Shown: one piece after another, positions 16,658 to 25,998 of the stretch
Position numbering within the stretch: position 1 is the first letter of the stretch
How the letters are laid out: each line of letters starts with the position of its first letter
From: Aquidulcibacter sp.
GTDB lineage: Bacteria; Pseudomonadota; Alphaproteobacteria; Caulobacterales; Aquidulcibacteraceae
DNA length: 64,000 bases
Assembly: GCA_027532555.1 (NCBI GenBank)
Contig: JAPZTJ010000004.1
Span: forward strand, 186,001-250,000
Direction: 5' to 3'
Notes under the pieces: model-generated
What the model saw: only the letters and a program-made list of their open reading frames with translations
The model's database searches: none
Told to the model about the DNA's origin: nothing
Position numbers and translations under genes: made by a program

Positions 16658-18991
16658 TTAGCGCTTTCGCCTTGTGACACCGCGAGGCGGGCCCCCGGTC
16701 TTGCGAACAGGCGTTGTGCCACGCGCAGGGCCGCGCAGCGCGCGTCGCGCCGGTACTGGGCCTACTTTCGGCTGGCTCACGATGTCGAATAAAAGCCCGC
16801 CAGATACAGGTGTCGCTTCCAAGAGCCTGACGCGCACCTTAGCCCCCAACTCCCAGCGGTCGCCGGTTTCTGCGCCGATAAGCGCATGTCCAGCCTCATC
16901 GTGGTGGAAGTATTCGCTGCCCAACCGCATGACAGGCACCAGCCCATCGCCCCCCGTCTCTTCAAGGCGGACAAAGACGCCAAACCGATTGACGCTGGTG
17001 ATGCGGGCCTCAAACGTGGCACCAACTCGCTCAGACAAGAAGGCAGCAACATAGCGGTCTGTTGCTTCGCGCTCAGCTGCCATGCCGCGCCGCTCTGTCG
17101 CGGTGATAGCCTCTGCGATCTTTTTCAGCTGCTCGGCGCTCATCTTTTTCAATCCATCTTCGCCAAAGCCTAAGGAGCTGATCAGCGCGCGATGGACGAT
17201 CAGATCGGCATAACGGCGAATGGGTGAAGTGAAGTGCGCATATTTGCGCAAGTTCAGGCCGAAATGGCCGAGGTTGTCCGTGTCATAAATCGCTTGAGCC
17301 TGCGTGCGAAGGACGATCTCATTGATCATTTCGGCATGCTCAGTTGGTGCGGCTAATTCCAGCACGCGATTGAAGCGCGCGGGGCTCGGCGGTTGGCCCT
17401 TGGCCCATTTCATATTCACCGTCGCCAGGAAATCACCCAAGGCAGCAAGCTTAGTTTCGCTCGGCTGATCATGGACGCGGTAGATTAAGGGCGAACGCTT
17501 ATCTTCCAACGTCTCTGCGGCACAGACATTGGAGAGGATCATCATCTCTTCAATCAGGCGGTGGGCATCAAAGCGCTCGCGCAAACCAATCGAGAGAACT
17601 TTGCCTTCGGGCGACAGGATGATTTTACGCTCCGGACTATTGATCTCCAAAGGCTCACGCTGATCGCGTGCTTTCTCCAGTGCGCGATAGGCGGCCCACA
17701 AGGGTTGCAGCACGGTATCTAGCAAGGGCGCAGTCATCGCATCTGGCATGCCATCAATGGCCATTTGCGCTTGGGTATAGGTGAGGCTCGCGGCGCTCTT
17801 CATTAAGCCGCGCAGGAACCGATGACTTTGCTTATGGCCGCCGGCATCAATCTTGATCTCCAGCGCCAAACAGGGCCGCTCGACCCCGTCCATCAGCGAG
17901 CACAAGTCAGCCGACAAACGCTCTGGCAACATCGGTACAACCCGGTCTGGGAAATAGACAGAGTTGCCGCGCATCAGCGCACCTTCATCAAGGGCAGAGC
18001 CCGGCGTGACGTAGTGAGCAACGTCGGCAATGGCGACCAAAATCTTGTGACCACCGCCGGGCAAGGCTTCGGCATAGACCGCATCATCATGGTCACGGGC
18101 ATCGTCTGGGTCAATGGTCACCAAGGGGATGTGACGGAGATCTTCGCGTGAACCCAAGGGCGCGGGGCCTGCGCTTGCTGCCTCTTCTTCCTCTTCAGAA
18201 GTAAAGCCCATTGGAATATTATGGGCGGCAATCGCCAGAATAGAGGCTGCTTTTGGATTTTCATTATTACCAAAAATCTCAATGATTTCCGCCTTCTTCG
18301 GGCCATAGCCGCGATGGGGTAATAAGCGCGCTGCAACCAAATCGCCATTGCGCGCGCTCTTGGCATGCTCTGGCAAGATCATCAATTCGTGGCGTTGCTT
18401 TTTATCGGCGGGTACCAGTCTGCCACCGCCAGACCCTGCTTGGCCGGGGCGCACATCTGCCGCCATAAAGACGCCGAACACGCGTTCAATCACGCGACCG
18501 AGGCGCTTGATGATGTGGACCTCATACTCGCCTTCATGGGTCAAGCGTGTCTTGCCAATGAAGCGATCCCCAACGCCAGGTGGCGGGCCTTCTTGGCGCA
18601 CGTGCGACCGTGTGCTCGCGAGACGAACCAACGGGCCATAGAGTTCGTCTTCACGGCCGACCGCCCGGGCCATCAAGTCGCCTTGGCTGTCGATCTCGAT
18701 CAGTTGGAACATGCCGCCTTCAGGGGGCACAGTACGGCTGGCAACTTCCTTGCGACCGGTTTTGGCAATCGCGCCTTCATCGGCCAATTCACGTAGGATG
18801 GCCTTCAATGCCCGACGCTCATCACCCTTGATTCCAAAAGCGATAGCGATTTCGCGTGGGCCAATCGCGGTTTTGGCTTCGTTCAATAAGGCCAGCAAGG
18901 TAGCTTTGTCTGGCACACCCAACGCCGGACGCGTCACCGGCTTTTTCGGTGGCTTGCCCTTTTGGCCGTTGCCACGACCCTTCGTCTTCAT
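16658..18991 (-). CDS. rnr: Ribonuclease R
   Basis: The 777-residue product has an N-terminal winged-helix/cold-shock region, a central RNB domain with the metal-site motif DPDDARDHDDAVYAEAL (about 285-301), and a C-terminal S1 domain (FEARITSVNRFGVFVRL). A basic tail (RGPARGTTPVRKTGGPPRGVTRRKR region) closes it. This is the RNase R layout; RNase II would lack the basic tail. It degrades structured RNA 3' to 5'. Its start overlaps the topA stop (ATGA), so the two genes are translationally coupled, an order common in alphaproteobacteria. Confidence 0.95.
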   Translation of the reverse strand: MKTKGRGNGQKGKPPKKPVTRPALGVPDKATLLALLNEAKTAIGPREIAIAFGIKGDERRALKAILRELADEGAIAKTGRKEVASRTVPPEGGMFQLIEIDSQGDLMARAVGREDELYGPLVRLASTRSHVRQEGPPPGVGDRFIGKTRLTHEGEYEVHIIKRLGRVIERVFGVFMAADVRPGQAGSGGGRLVPADKKQRHELMILPEHAKSARNGDLVAARLLPHRGYGPKKAEIIEIFGNNENPKAASILAIAAHNIPMGFTSEEEEEAASAGPAPLGSREDLRHIPLVTIDPDDARDHDDAVYAEALPGGGHKILVAIADVAHYVTPGSALDEGALMRGNSVYFPDRVVPMLPERLSADLCSLMDGVERPCLALEIKIDAGGHKQSHRFLRGLMKSAASLTYTQAQMAIDGMPDAMTAPLLDTVLQPLWAAYRALEKARDQREPLEINSPERKIILSPEGKVLSIGLRERFDAHRLIEEMMILSNVCAAETLEDKRSPLIYRVHDQPSETKLAALGDFLATVNMKWAKGQPPSPARFNRVLELAAPTEHAEMINEIVLRTQAQAIYDTDNLGHFGLNLRKYAHFTSPIRRYADLIVHRALISSLGFGEDGLKKMSAEQLKKIAEAITATERRGMAAEREATDRYVAAFLSERVGATFEARITSVNRFGVFVRLEETGGDGLVPVMRLGSEYFHHDEAGHALIGAETGDRWELGAKVRVRLLEATPVSGGLLFDIVSQPKVGPVPARRALRGPARGTTPVRKTGGPPRGVTRRKR

Positions 18992-21645
18992 TCACCGGTC
19001 GCCTTTTTGGCCGCTGGCTTTTTAGCCGCTGGCTTTTTGGCTGGGGCTTTCTTCGCGGCAGGTTTCTTCGCCGTTGCGGCCTTTTTCGCCGCTGGCTTTG
19101 CCGCAGACTTTGCGGCACTTGCCTTTTTTGCAGGCTTCTTCTTGCCAACGCCAACCAAGGCAACGCGGGCTTCGATCAAGGCAAGGGCCGCTTCTCGCGT
19201 GATAGCGGCAGGGTCTTGGCCCTTGGGCAAGGTCGCATTGGTGGTGCCATCGGTCACATAGGGGCCATAGCGACCTGACATGACCTTGATCACGGGCCCA
19301 CCTTCAGTGGGGGCGGCAAATTCTTGTAAGGCCGCCGCAGTTGTGCGCTGGGGTCGTCCGCCGCCGGCTAGCTTCTCTGCCAAGACGGTGACAGCTCGGT
19401 TCAGACCAATCTCAAACACGTCTTCGATAGTGCCAACATTTGCATAGGTCTTGCCATGCTGCACATAAGGGCCAAAGCGGCCTAAATTGGCGACGATAGG
19501 CTCACCATCTTCCGGGTGCATGCCGACGGTGCGCGGCAGGGATAACAGGCGTAACGCCCGCTCCAGCTCAAGCTCAGACGCTGACCAACCCTTGGGCAAG
19601 GAAGAGCGCTTTGGTTTTTCACCATCGCCCAACTGAACATAAGGGCCAAACCGGCCAGCCTTAAGCCAGACATCGAGACCGGATTCAGGATCAGAGCCCA
19701 AGTTGCGGTCGCCACCTGCCTCTGCTGAATCGCCCGTTGGGACAGTCAATTGGCGAGTATAGCGGCATTCAGGATAGTTTGAGCAGCCAATGAAGGCTCC
19801 AAACTTACTGGTTTTTAGCGAAACCCGACCGTCCGCGCAGGATGGGCAGGCGCGGGGGTCTGAGCCGTCGCCCTTATCTGGGAAGATATGGGGCCCGAGC
19901 GAGTCATTGATGGCATCGAGCACTTGGGAAGTCCGCAAGTCGCCGGTGTCCGCAATCGCTTTGGAGAAGTCCTCCCAGAACTCACGCAACAAAATTCGCC
20001 AACCCAGATCGCCCGAGGAGACTAGATCGAGGCGCTGTTCAAGGTCTGCGGTGAAATCATATTCGACATATTTGGCGAAGAAGTTCTCCAAGAATGCCGT
20101 GACCAGACGACCCTTGTCGTCTGGGATGAAGCGGTTCTTGTCCATATGCACATATTCGCGGTCACGCAGCACGGTCAGGACCGACGCATAGGTCGATGGG
20201 CGGCCAATGCCCAACTCTTCCATTTTCTTGACCAAGGTCGCTTCAGAATATCGTGGTGGCGGCTCGGTGAAATGTTGGGTCGCGGCAATATCGGTGGCTG
20301 CCACAGTGTCGCCTGCCTTCAGATTTGGTAGACGGCGGCTATCTTCATCTTCCTCATCATCGCGGCCTTCTTGATAGAGCGCGAAGAAGCCATCGAATAA
20401 AACGACTTGCCCGGTCGCCCGCAAGCCAGCGCGGCCATTGGCATCGACCAAATCAATCGTCGTGCGTTCCACAATCGCTTGTTCCATTTGGCTGGCGATC
20501 GCACGCTTCCAGATCAGATCATAGAGCTTTGCCATATCGGCTTCGAGCCGCATTTTGGATGGATGGCGGTTAGGGTCTGTTGGCCGAATTGCTTCATGTG
20601 CTTCTTGAGCATTCTTGGCTTTGGAGCTGTAATAACGAGGTTTTTCGGGAACGTACTCGCTGCCAAACCGGTCGCCGATTACAGCGCGGCACTGCATGAT
20701 CGCAGCTTGGTCCATCGCAACGCCATCGGTTCGCATATAGGTGATCAGACCGACGGTTTCGCCGCCAATGTCCACACCCTCATAAAGTCTTTGGGCAACT
20801 TGCATCGTCCGCTGCGCGTTAAAGCCCAACTTGCGGCTAGCCTCTTGCTGCAGGGTCGAGGTAGTGAAGGGGGGTGCGGGCGAGCGTTTGAGTGGCTTGG
20901 CCTCAAGGCTTGCCACCGTATAGCTGCCCGCCATGACCGCTGCCTTTGCCGTGTCAGCCGAAGGAGCGTCTGGCAAATCAAACTTATCGAGCTTCTTGCC
21001 GTCAAGGCTGACGAGGCGTGCCTCAAATGCCGCCCCAATTTGGGCTTTGGCTTGGGCAGATACCGTCCAATATTCCCGCGCCTTAAAGCGCTCAATCTCC
21101 ATCTCGCGCTCAACAACGAGGCGCAGCGCCACAGATTGAACCCGCCCGGCAGAGCGTGATCCAGGCAACTTTCGCCACAGAACGGGCGAGAGATTAAAGC
21201 CAACCAGATAGTCCAGCGCGCGGCGCGCCAAATAGGCGTCAACCAATTCCTGATCAATCTGGCGCGGATTGGCCATCGCAGCCATAACCGAATCCTTGGT
21301 GATCGCGTTGAAGGTTACCCGAGAAACCGCTTTGTCTTTTAGAACTTTTCGCGATTTCAGCGCTTCGAGCAAATGCCAAGAAATTGCTTCACCTTCGCGA
21401 TCAGGGTCGGTGGCAAGGATTAAACTGTCAGCATTCTTGACCCGCTCTGCAATGTCGCGGATACGCGCCGCGCCTTTACTATCGGCTTCCCAGACCATGG
21501 CGAAATCATCATCGGGGCGAACTGAGCCATCTTTGGACGGCAGATCGCGCACATGACCAAAGCTGGCGACCACATCATAATTGGCCCCCAAATACTTATT
21601 GATGGTCTTTGCCTTAGCGGGTGATTCAACGACAACAAGATGCAT
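18988..21645 (-). CDS. topA: DNA topoisomerase I
   Basis: The 885-residue product begins with the Toprim domain (E8 in VVVESPAKAKTI; D80-P-D82-R-E84) and has the catalytic Tyr303 in GLITYMRTD. After the core comes one zinc-finger-like module (CPSCADGRV...GCSNYPECRY), several RFGPYVQ-type C-terminal repeats, and a Lys/Ala/Pro tail of about 50 residues built from KKPAAKK units. The enzyme relaxes negative supercoils. The basic tail is common in alphaproteobacterial TopA and should bind DNA non-specifically. The leader carries an element shared with rluB (21683-21715). Confidence 0.97.
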   Translation of the reverse strand: MHLVVVESPAKAKTINKYLGANYDVVASFGHVRDLPSKDGSVRPDDDFAMVWEADSKGAARIRDIAERVKNADSLILATDPDREGEAISWHLLEALKSRKVLKDKAVSRVTFNAITKDSVMAAMANPRQIDQELVDAYLARRALDYLVGFNLSPVLWRKLPGSRSAGRVQSVALRLVVEREMEIERFKAREYWTVSAQAKAQIGAAFEARLVSLDGKKLDKFDLPDAPSADTAKAAVMAGSYTVASLEAKPLKRSPAPPFTTSTLQQEASRKLGFNAQRTMQVAQRLYEGVDIGGETVGLITYMRTDGVAMDQAAIMQCRAVIGDRFGSEYVPEKPRYYSSKAKNAQEAHEAIRPTDPNRHPSKMRLEADMAKLYDLIWKRAIASQMEQAIVERTTIDLVDANGRAGLRATGQVVLFDGFFALYQEGRDDEEDEDSRRLPNLKAGDTVAATDIAATQHFTEPPPRYSEATLVKKMEELGIGRPSTYASVLTVLRDREYVHMDKNRFIPDDKGRLVTAFLENFFAKYVEYDFTADLEQRLDLVSSGDLGWRILLREFWEDFSKAIADTGDLRTSQVLDAINDSLGPHIFPDKGDGSDPRACPSCADGRVSLKTSKFGAFIGCSNYPECRYTRQLTVPTGDSAEAGGDRNLGSDPESGLDVWLKAGRFGPYVQLGDGEKPKRSSLPKGWSASELELERALRLLSLPRTVGMHPEDGEPIVANLGRFGPYVQHGKTYANVGTIEDVFEIGLNRAVTVLAEKLAGGGRPQRTTAAALQEFAAPTEGGPVIKVMSGRYGPYVTDGTTNATLPKGQDPAAITREAALALIEARVALVGVGKKKPAKKASAAKSAAKPAAKKAATAKKPAAKKAPAKKPAAKKPAAKKATGE

Positions 21646-21682
21646 ATTTGGTTTATCAGACTTAGAAAGGGCCCCTGCAAAT

Positions 21683-21715
21683 GCAGAACCTCACGGGCGG
21701 AGGTGTGTTCGCAAC
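21683..21715 (-). promoter_or_regulatory. Leader element shared with rluB (copy 1, topA)
   Basis: On the minus strand, 38-70 nt upstream of the topA ATG, the sequence reads GT-N2-CGAACACA-N3-CCGCCCGTGAGG-N2-CTGC. The same order, with N1 instead of the last N2, occurs upstream of rluB at 37275-37306. In the topA copy ACCTC and GAGGT can pair around a 7-nt loop. No known motif is recognised. Confidence 0.45.
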
Positions 21716-21760
21716 GGGGCTAATGTCAATGGTTTTCCGCAAAACTAAGTGTAATGCATC

Positions 21761-21788
21761 TTGACGTGTGACCCTTGCGTGATACAAC
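21761..21788 (+). promoter_or_regulatory. Sigma-70-like promoter for the small ORF
   Basis: TTGACG (21761-21766) and TACAAC (21783-21788) are separated by 16 bp and match the -35 and -10 consensus at five and four of six positions. They lie 43 bp before the ATG of the 74-residue ORF and point at it. Confidence 0.45.
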
Positions 21789-21830
21789 TAAAAATACATT
21801 CATGTTGCACAAGCCATTACAGGGTGAGCC

Positions 21831-22055
21831 ATGCCCGTTGCATCAACGCCAGTCACGCCCGAAATTTCCGCTGATCGCCTCGAGGTAGCTGACTTTATCC
21901 GCAATCTCGTCCTAGAACTGGAACAATTGAGCGAGGATCACGACTTGGAAGGCGTGGCGGCTTGCTTGCGGGCGGCAGCGTCCGAGGCGCGTCGTGTGAA
22001 ACAGCGTGATCGACTGATTAAACTGGGCCTGAAACCAGGCCACCGGGCTGGATAA
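21831..22055 (+). CDS. Small conserved-looking protein of unknown function
   Basis: I do not recognise the family. The 74-residue product is soluble and helical, with an acidic middle (LVLELEQLSEDHDLEGVAACLRAAA) and a basic end (ARRVKQRDRLIKLGLKPGH), like small helical adaptor or regulator proteins. Support for a real gene: a good ribosome site (AGGGTGAG) 7 nt before ATG, a sigma-70-like promoter upstream, and alphaproteobacterial codon use. It sits between the divergent topA and the convergent dprA and overlaps the dprA 3' end by 38 bp. Confidence 0.6.
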   Translation: MPVASTPVTPEISADRLEVADFIRNLVLELEQLSEDHDLEGVAACLRAAASEARRVKQRDRLIKLGLKPGHRAG

Positions 22056-23121
22056 TCGCCCTTCCACCAAGTTCAAGTTCCACCACGATTGCGGCCAACG
22101 TGCGCCATGGCAGGCCAGAATCGGTCGACAGATCTGCCAAGCTAACCGGTACCGGCGATAAAAGTGCTGCCACGCGGTCGATTTCACTCTGGGTGAGGGT
22201 TACGCCTTGCTCACCATGATTGTAGCTGACGGGCTTATTCTCTTTTAGGCCTGTCGCGCCCTGCAAACAGGCCAGAACATCTTGCACGCTGGTAACCAGA
22301 TGCGCGCCATCCTTAATCAGGCTGTTTGGTCCTGCCGCACGCGGGTCGAGGGGAGAGCCCGGCACTGCCATAACGTCGCGGCCTTGTTCCGCAGCTAAAC
22401 GGGCGGTGATCAAGGATCCGGAACGCGCTTCGGCCTCCATCACCACAATACCTTGACTCAAGCCTGAAATGATCCGGTTGCGCCTTGGAAAGTCACGCGC
22501 ATGGACTGTCGCATAAAGCGGGCTTTCAGAGACCAAGAGCCCGCGCGAGGCAATCTCATGATAGAGGCTTTCATGTTCGGGGGGGTAAATATGGTCAAGG
22601 CCACCCGCCAGAACCGCTATCGTGCCTGTCCCAAGGCTTGCGCTATGGGCGGCCCCGTCAATGCCGCGCGCCAAACCTGAAACGACGACAAAACCAGCTT
22701 GGCCTAACCCGGTTGCAAACTCGCGCGCAAGCCTTAATCCCGCCGCGGAAGCGTTTCGGGCACCGACAATCCCAACCATTGGCTTCTGCATCAAGCCAGC
22801 CTGCCCGCACACACTCATGATCGGCGGCGGAGGGGTAAGGGTTGCAAGGCCGATGGGGAAGTTAGGCTGACAAGCCGCAATAATTTGACCGCCTCTTGCT
22901 TGGGTAGCGGCGATTTCGTCTTCGGCTTGATCAGCAGAGATCATCTGGATCGGCCTCCCGCGTGCCTGCTTGATCAAGTCAGGAAGCGCCGATAATACGG
23001 CGCTGACTTGACCATAGCGTGAAAGGAGCCCGAAAAAGCTAACCGGGCCTATTCCCTCACTGCGCGCTAATCTTACCCAATCCCGTCTTTCTTTATCGCT
23101 CAGCACATGCTGGGTTTGCAT
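22018..23121 (-). CDS. dprA: DNA-processing protein DprA
   Basis: The Rossmann-like core shows [54 protein letters not shown] and [34 protein letters not shown], all signatures of DprA. A C-terminal winged helix ([29 protein letters not shown]) is present. DprA loads RecA on incoming single-stranded DNA during natural transformation. The ATG at 23121 follows a possible GTG at 23124 immediately after the plsY stop; comF in this window is a second competence-family gene. Confidence 0.94.
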   Translation of the reverse strand: [367 protein letters not shown]

Positions 23122-23123
23122 CA

Positions 23124-23708
23124 CTATTTTTTGCCAATTTTGGGCTCTTCACCTTTGATCAGGCGGGCGAGATTCTCTCGGTGCCGGATCCACACCAATA
23201 CAGACATGAAAAGCGTTGCCCCAACCCCAATAGGGCTGGCATGAAATGCCACTGCGATGAGTGGCGCGGCAGCAGACGCCACCAACGCACCTAATGACGA
23301 ATACCGAAACACATAAGCTGTAGCCAACCAAAGGGCCGCAGCCAAACTACCCACTGGCCAAATGCCAATCAACAAGGTGCCAAAGAAGGTCGCAACCCCT
23401 TTGCCACCATTAAACTTCAACCAAACCGGAAAACAATGTCCTAAAAGGGCCGCGGCCCCAGCGACATAACCGGCATCTTGAGACAAAAACTCACGCGCAA
23501 GCACCAAAGCGAGGGCGGCCTTTGCTGCATCGAGGAACAAAGTTGCCAGCGCCACATCTTTTCGACCGGTCCGTAACACATTGGTCGCGCCAATATTGCC
23601 AGAACCCACTTGGCGAATATCACCAAGCCCCGCCAGTCGGGTCAACAGGAGACCAAACGGTATGGACCCCAATAGATAGCCACCTACTATCGCAATCAGA
23701 TAATCCAT
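23124..23708 (-). CDS. plsY: Glycerol-3-phosphate acyltransferase PlsY
   Basis: The 194-residue product has about five membrane segments and the three PlsY motifs: GSIPFGLLL near residue 15, SGNIGATNVLRTGRK near 37-51, and FNGGKGVATFFG near 98-109. PlsY transfers acyl groups from acyl-phosphate to glycerol-3-phosphate at the inner membrane, the first step of phospholipid synthesis. It follows pyrC' by 33 bp and abuts dprA, so it belongs to the pyrB-pyrC'-plsY-dprA run. Confidence 0.95.
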   Translation of the reverse strand: MDYLIAIVGGYLLGSIPFGLLLTRLAGLGDIRQVGSGNIGATNVLRTGRKDVALATLFLDAAKAALALVLAREFLSQDAGYVAGAAALLGHCFPVWLKFNGGKGVATFFGTLLIGIWPVGSLAAALWLATAYVFRYSSLGALVASAAAPLIAVAFHASPIGVGATLFMSVLVWIRHRENLARLIKGEEPKIGKK

Positions 23709-23741
23709 GGACCCCCCAAGACTTGTTGAACCTGCGTGCGC

Positions 23742-25031
23742 TTAGTCAAGAGCACTAAAAACCTTCTTGCCGCCCACCCAAGTCGTCAGGACTTTACCCT
23801 GCAATGTCCGCCCATCATAGGGGGAATTGCGCGATTTAGAGATCATGCGGCTGGCATCAAAGCGGATTGGGAAGCCCAAATCGACCAAGATCAGATCAGC
23901 AGGGGCGCCTGCTGCAATCCGGCCCTGCGGTAGACCAAGGATTTGCGCTGGAGCCAAAGTCATGGCCCGGACTAAGTCCAACAACTCAATCAAGCCCTCA
24001 TGATAGAGAATGAGCGCAGCCGGAAGAAGGGTTTCGAGCGCACTCGCCCCAAAGGCTGCTTCGTCAAACGGCAGGCGTTTTTCTTCTGTAGGGCGCGGAT
24101 CATGGCCCGAGACAATAACGTCCACAATGCCGGACTTGACCCCTTCAATCAGGGCGAGGCGGTCTTGCTCACTTCGTAAAGGCGGGGAGAGCTTGGCAAA
24201 GGTGCGGTAGTCTCCCAGATCATTTTCATTCAAAGTCAGATGATGCACGCTGACCGAAGCGGTCACGTCCAAGCCTTGGGCTTTTGCAGCCGCGATGCGG
24301 GGCAGGGTTGCCTCTGACGAGATCATGTCGAGTAGAAGCTTCGCCCCAGTCAATTCAGCCAATTGAATGTCGCGATTGGCGGCAATGGTCTCAGCCGCAC
24401 TTGAAATGCCGGCAAGACCAAGACGCGAGGCCAGCTCACCCATATTCATCATGCCGCCCTCGCTTAAAAAGGCGTCTTGCGGGCGCGACGCCACCAAAGC
24501 GTCAAAGGCGGAAGCATAGGACATGCAGCGCTGCATGGTCCGCGTGCTAACAATCGGGTGGTCACTATTGGTGAACATGACAGCCCCGGCATCGGCCATC
24601 AGACCAAGTTCAGCGATGCGCGCACCCTTCAGGCCAACGGTGAGGGCACCGGCTGCCAAGACACGGGCGAGTGAGCGGTCGCGTCCGCGCCGGGTGATGA
24701 AGTCGACCAAAGCCGCATCATCAATCACTGTCTGGGTATCAGGCTGCAACACCATGGTCGTAACCCCACCTGCCACAGCGGCTTTGCCAGCGGTGCTTAA
24801 ACTCTCGCGCTGCTCTTCGCCGGGCTCTCCTGTTGAGACGTGGAGATCGATCAAGCCGGGCATTAGAGCATGGCCATCACAATTGATCACGATCGCTTCT
24901 GGACTGGCGGCCACCTGCGGCCCCGACGCAAGGATCACCTCGTCTTGGACGAGGACTTCGCCCGGACCATCAAATTGGGTCGCGGGATCAACCAAGCGCG
25001 CATTAATGAAATGATAAAGGGGCTCAGACAT
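23742..25031 (-). CDS. pyrC': Dihydroorotase homologue without the metal site (PyrC'-type, likely structural)
   Basis: The 429-residue product is clearly of the type I dihydroorotase family ([25 protein letters not shown], a full amidohydrolase barrel). The catalytic residues are gone: HxH is H64-V-S66; the H-C-E-D segment is R183-P-Q-D; the HxxHVS segment has become K-L-L-L-D-M-I-S (231-238); and the T-D-H-A-P segment is S-G-H310-D-P. Inactive dihydroorotases encoded just after pyrB are known from Pseudomonas, where they are needed to assemble aspartate transcarbamoylase. The ATG at 25031 has AGGAGG before it and overlaps the pyrB end by 8 bp. An active PyrC should be encoded elsewhere. Confidence 0.88.
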   Translation of the reverse strand: MSEPLYHFINARLVDPATQFDGPGEVLVQDEVILASGPQVAASPEAIVINCDGHALMPGLIDLHVSTGEPGEEQRESLSTAGKAAVAGGVTTMVLQPDTQTVIDDAALVDFITRRGRDRSLARVLAAGALTVGLKGARIAELGLMADAGAVMFTNSDHPIVSTRTMQRCMSYASAFDALVASRPQDAFLSEGGMMNMGELASRLGLAGISSAAETIAANRDIQLAELTGAKLLLDMISSEATLPRIAAAKAQGLDVTASVSVHHLTLNENDLGDYRTFAKLSPPLRSEQDRLALIEGVKSGIVDVIVSGHDPRPTEEKRLPFDEAAFGASALETLLPAALILYHEGLIELLDLVRAMTLAPAQILGLPQGRIAAGAPADLILVDLGFPIRFDASRMISKSRNSPYDGRTLQGKVLTTWVGGKKVFSALD

Positions 25032-25998
25032 CGTCTGCCTCCTCATTGGCACCGTGGCTGGCGAGGGCTTCAAGCACAGCCATGCGGACAGCCACGCCTG
25101 ATTCAACCTGGTCTACGATGAGGGACACGCGCGGGTCATCGGCAATGTCAGAGTCGATTTCGACACCGCGGTTCATCGGGCCTGGGTGCATGACTTTGAC
25201 ATGGGGTGCAGCAACGGCCAGCTTACGGGCATCAAGGCCATAAAAGCGGAAATATTCCCGCGCCGATGGCACATAGGCACCATCCATCCGCTCGAGCTGA
25301 AGGCGCAGCATCATCACCACATCCACCCCAGCCAAACCTTCCAGCATGTTGTGGTAAATCTCACAGCCCCAGCGATCGACATCTGCGGGCATCAAGGTTG
25401 GTGGCGCAATCAAGCGGACGCGCGCGCCTAACATGGATAAAAGGATGACGTTGGAGCGCGCGACACGTGAGTGGAGCACATCGCCGCAAATGGCGACCAC
25501 CAAGCCTTCAATATGACCAAAAGAGCGCTTTAATGTCAGCGCGTCGAGCAAGGCTTGGGTTGGGTGTTCGTGGGTGCCATCGCCCGCATTAATTACCGAA
25601 CAGCTTACCTTGCGGGCCAGCAATTGGGCTGCACCGGATGCCGCATGGCGTAAAACCAGAATATCTGGGCCCATGGCATTTAACGTCGCGGCAGTGTCCA
25701 ACAGCGTCTCACCCTTGGAGACCGACGAGCTTTTTACTGCCATATTGACCGTGTCCGCGCTCATGCGCTTACCAGCGAGCTCAAACGAGGCTTGGGTCCG
25801 GGTCGAATTCTCAAAGAAGAGATTGACGAGGGTGCGGCCCTTTAAGGTCGACAGCTTCTTCTCGCGCGCCTGCGTGAAGGGCAAGAACACTTCTGCGCGT
25901 TCAATAAGTTCGAGCGCCTCCAGTCGGTTCAGATCACCGATCTGCAAGAGGTGGCGCTTAGTAAAGGGCGCGCGAGGCGGTGGACTATCGGGACTCAT
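25024..25998 (-). CDS. pyrB: Aspartate carbamoyltransferase catalytic chain
   Basis: The carbamoyl-phosphate binding motif [19 protein letters not shown], the [11 protein letters not shown] segment and the terminal [12 protein letters not shown] identify PyrB. With ATG at 25998 the chain is 324 residues, including an N-terminal Pro-rich extension ([17 protein letters not shown]) typical of ATCases that pair with a dihydroorotase-like partner. It makes carbamoyl aspartate in pyrimidine synthesis. The start overlaps the upstream methyltransferase stop (ATGA), and the end overlaps pyrC'. Confidence 0.95.
   Translation of the reverse strand: MSPDSPPPRAPFTKRHLLQIGDLNRLEALELIERAEVFLPFTQAREKKLSTLKGRTLVNLFFENSTRTQASFELAGKRMSADTVNMAVKSSSVSKGETLLDTAATLNAMGPDILVLRHAASGAAQLLARKVSCSVINAGDGTHEHPTQALLDALTLKRSFGHIEGLVVAICGDVLHSRVARSNVILLSMLGARVRLIAPPTLMPADVDRWGCEIYHNMLEGLAGVDVVMMLRLQLERMDGAYVPSAREYFRFYGLDARKLAVAAPHVKVMHPGPMNRGVEIDSDIADDPRVSLIVDQVESGVAVRMAVLEALASHGANEEADDV

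Noticed and set aside
20407-21159. Antisense ORF of 250 codons over topA
   Set aside because: Shadow of the topA core; no ribosome site or motif.
23742-25031. pyrC' as a decaying pseudogene
   Set aside because: The frame is intact over 429 codons, has a strong ribosome site and retains the barrel; loss is confined to metal-site residues, as in known structural homologues.
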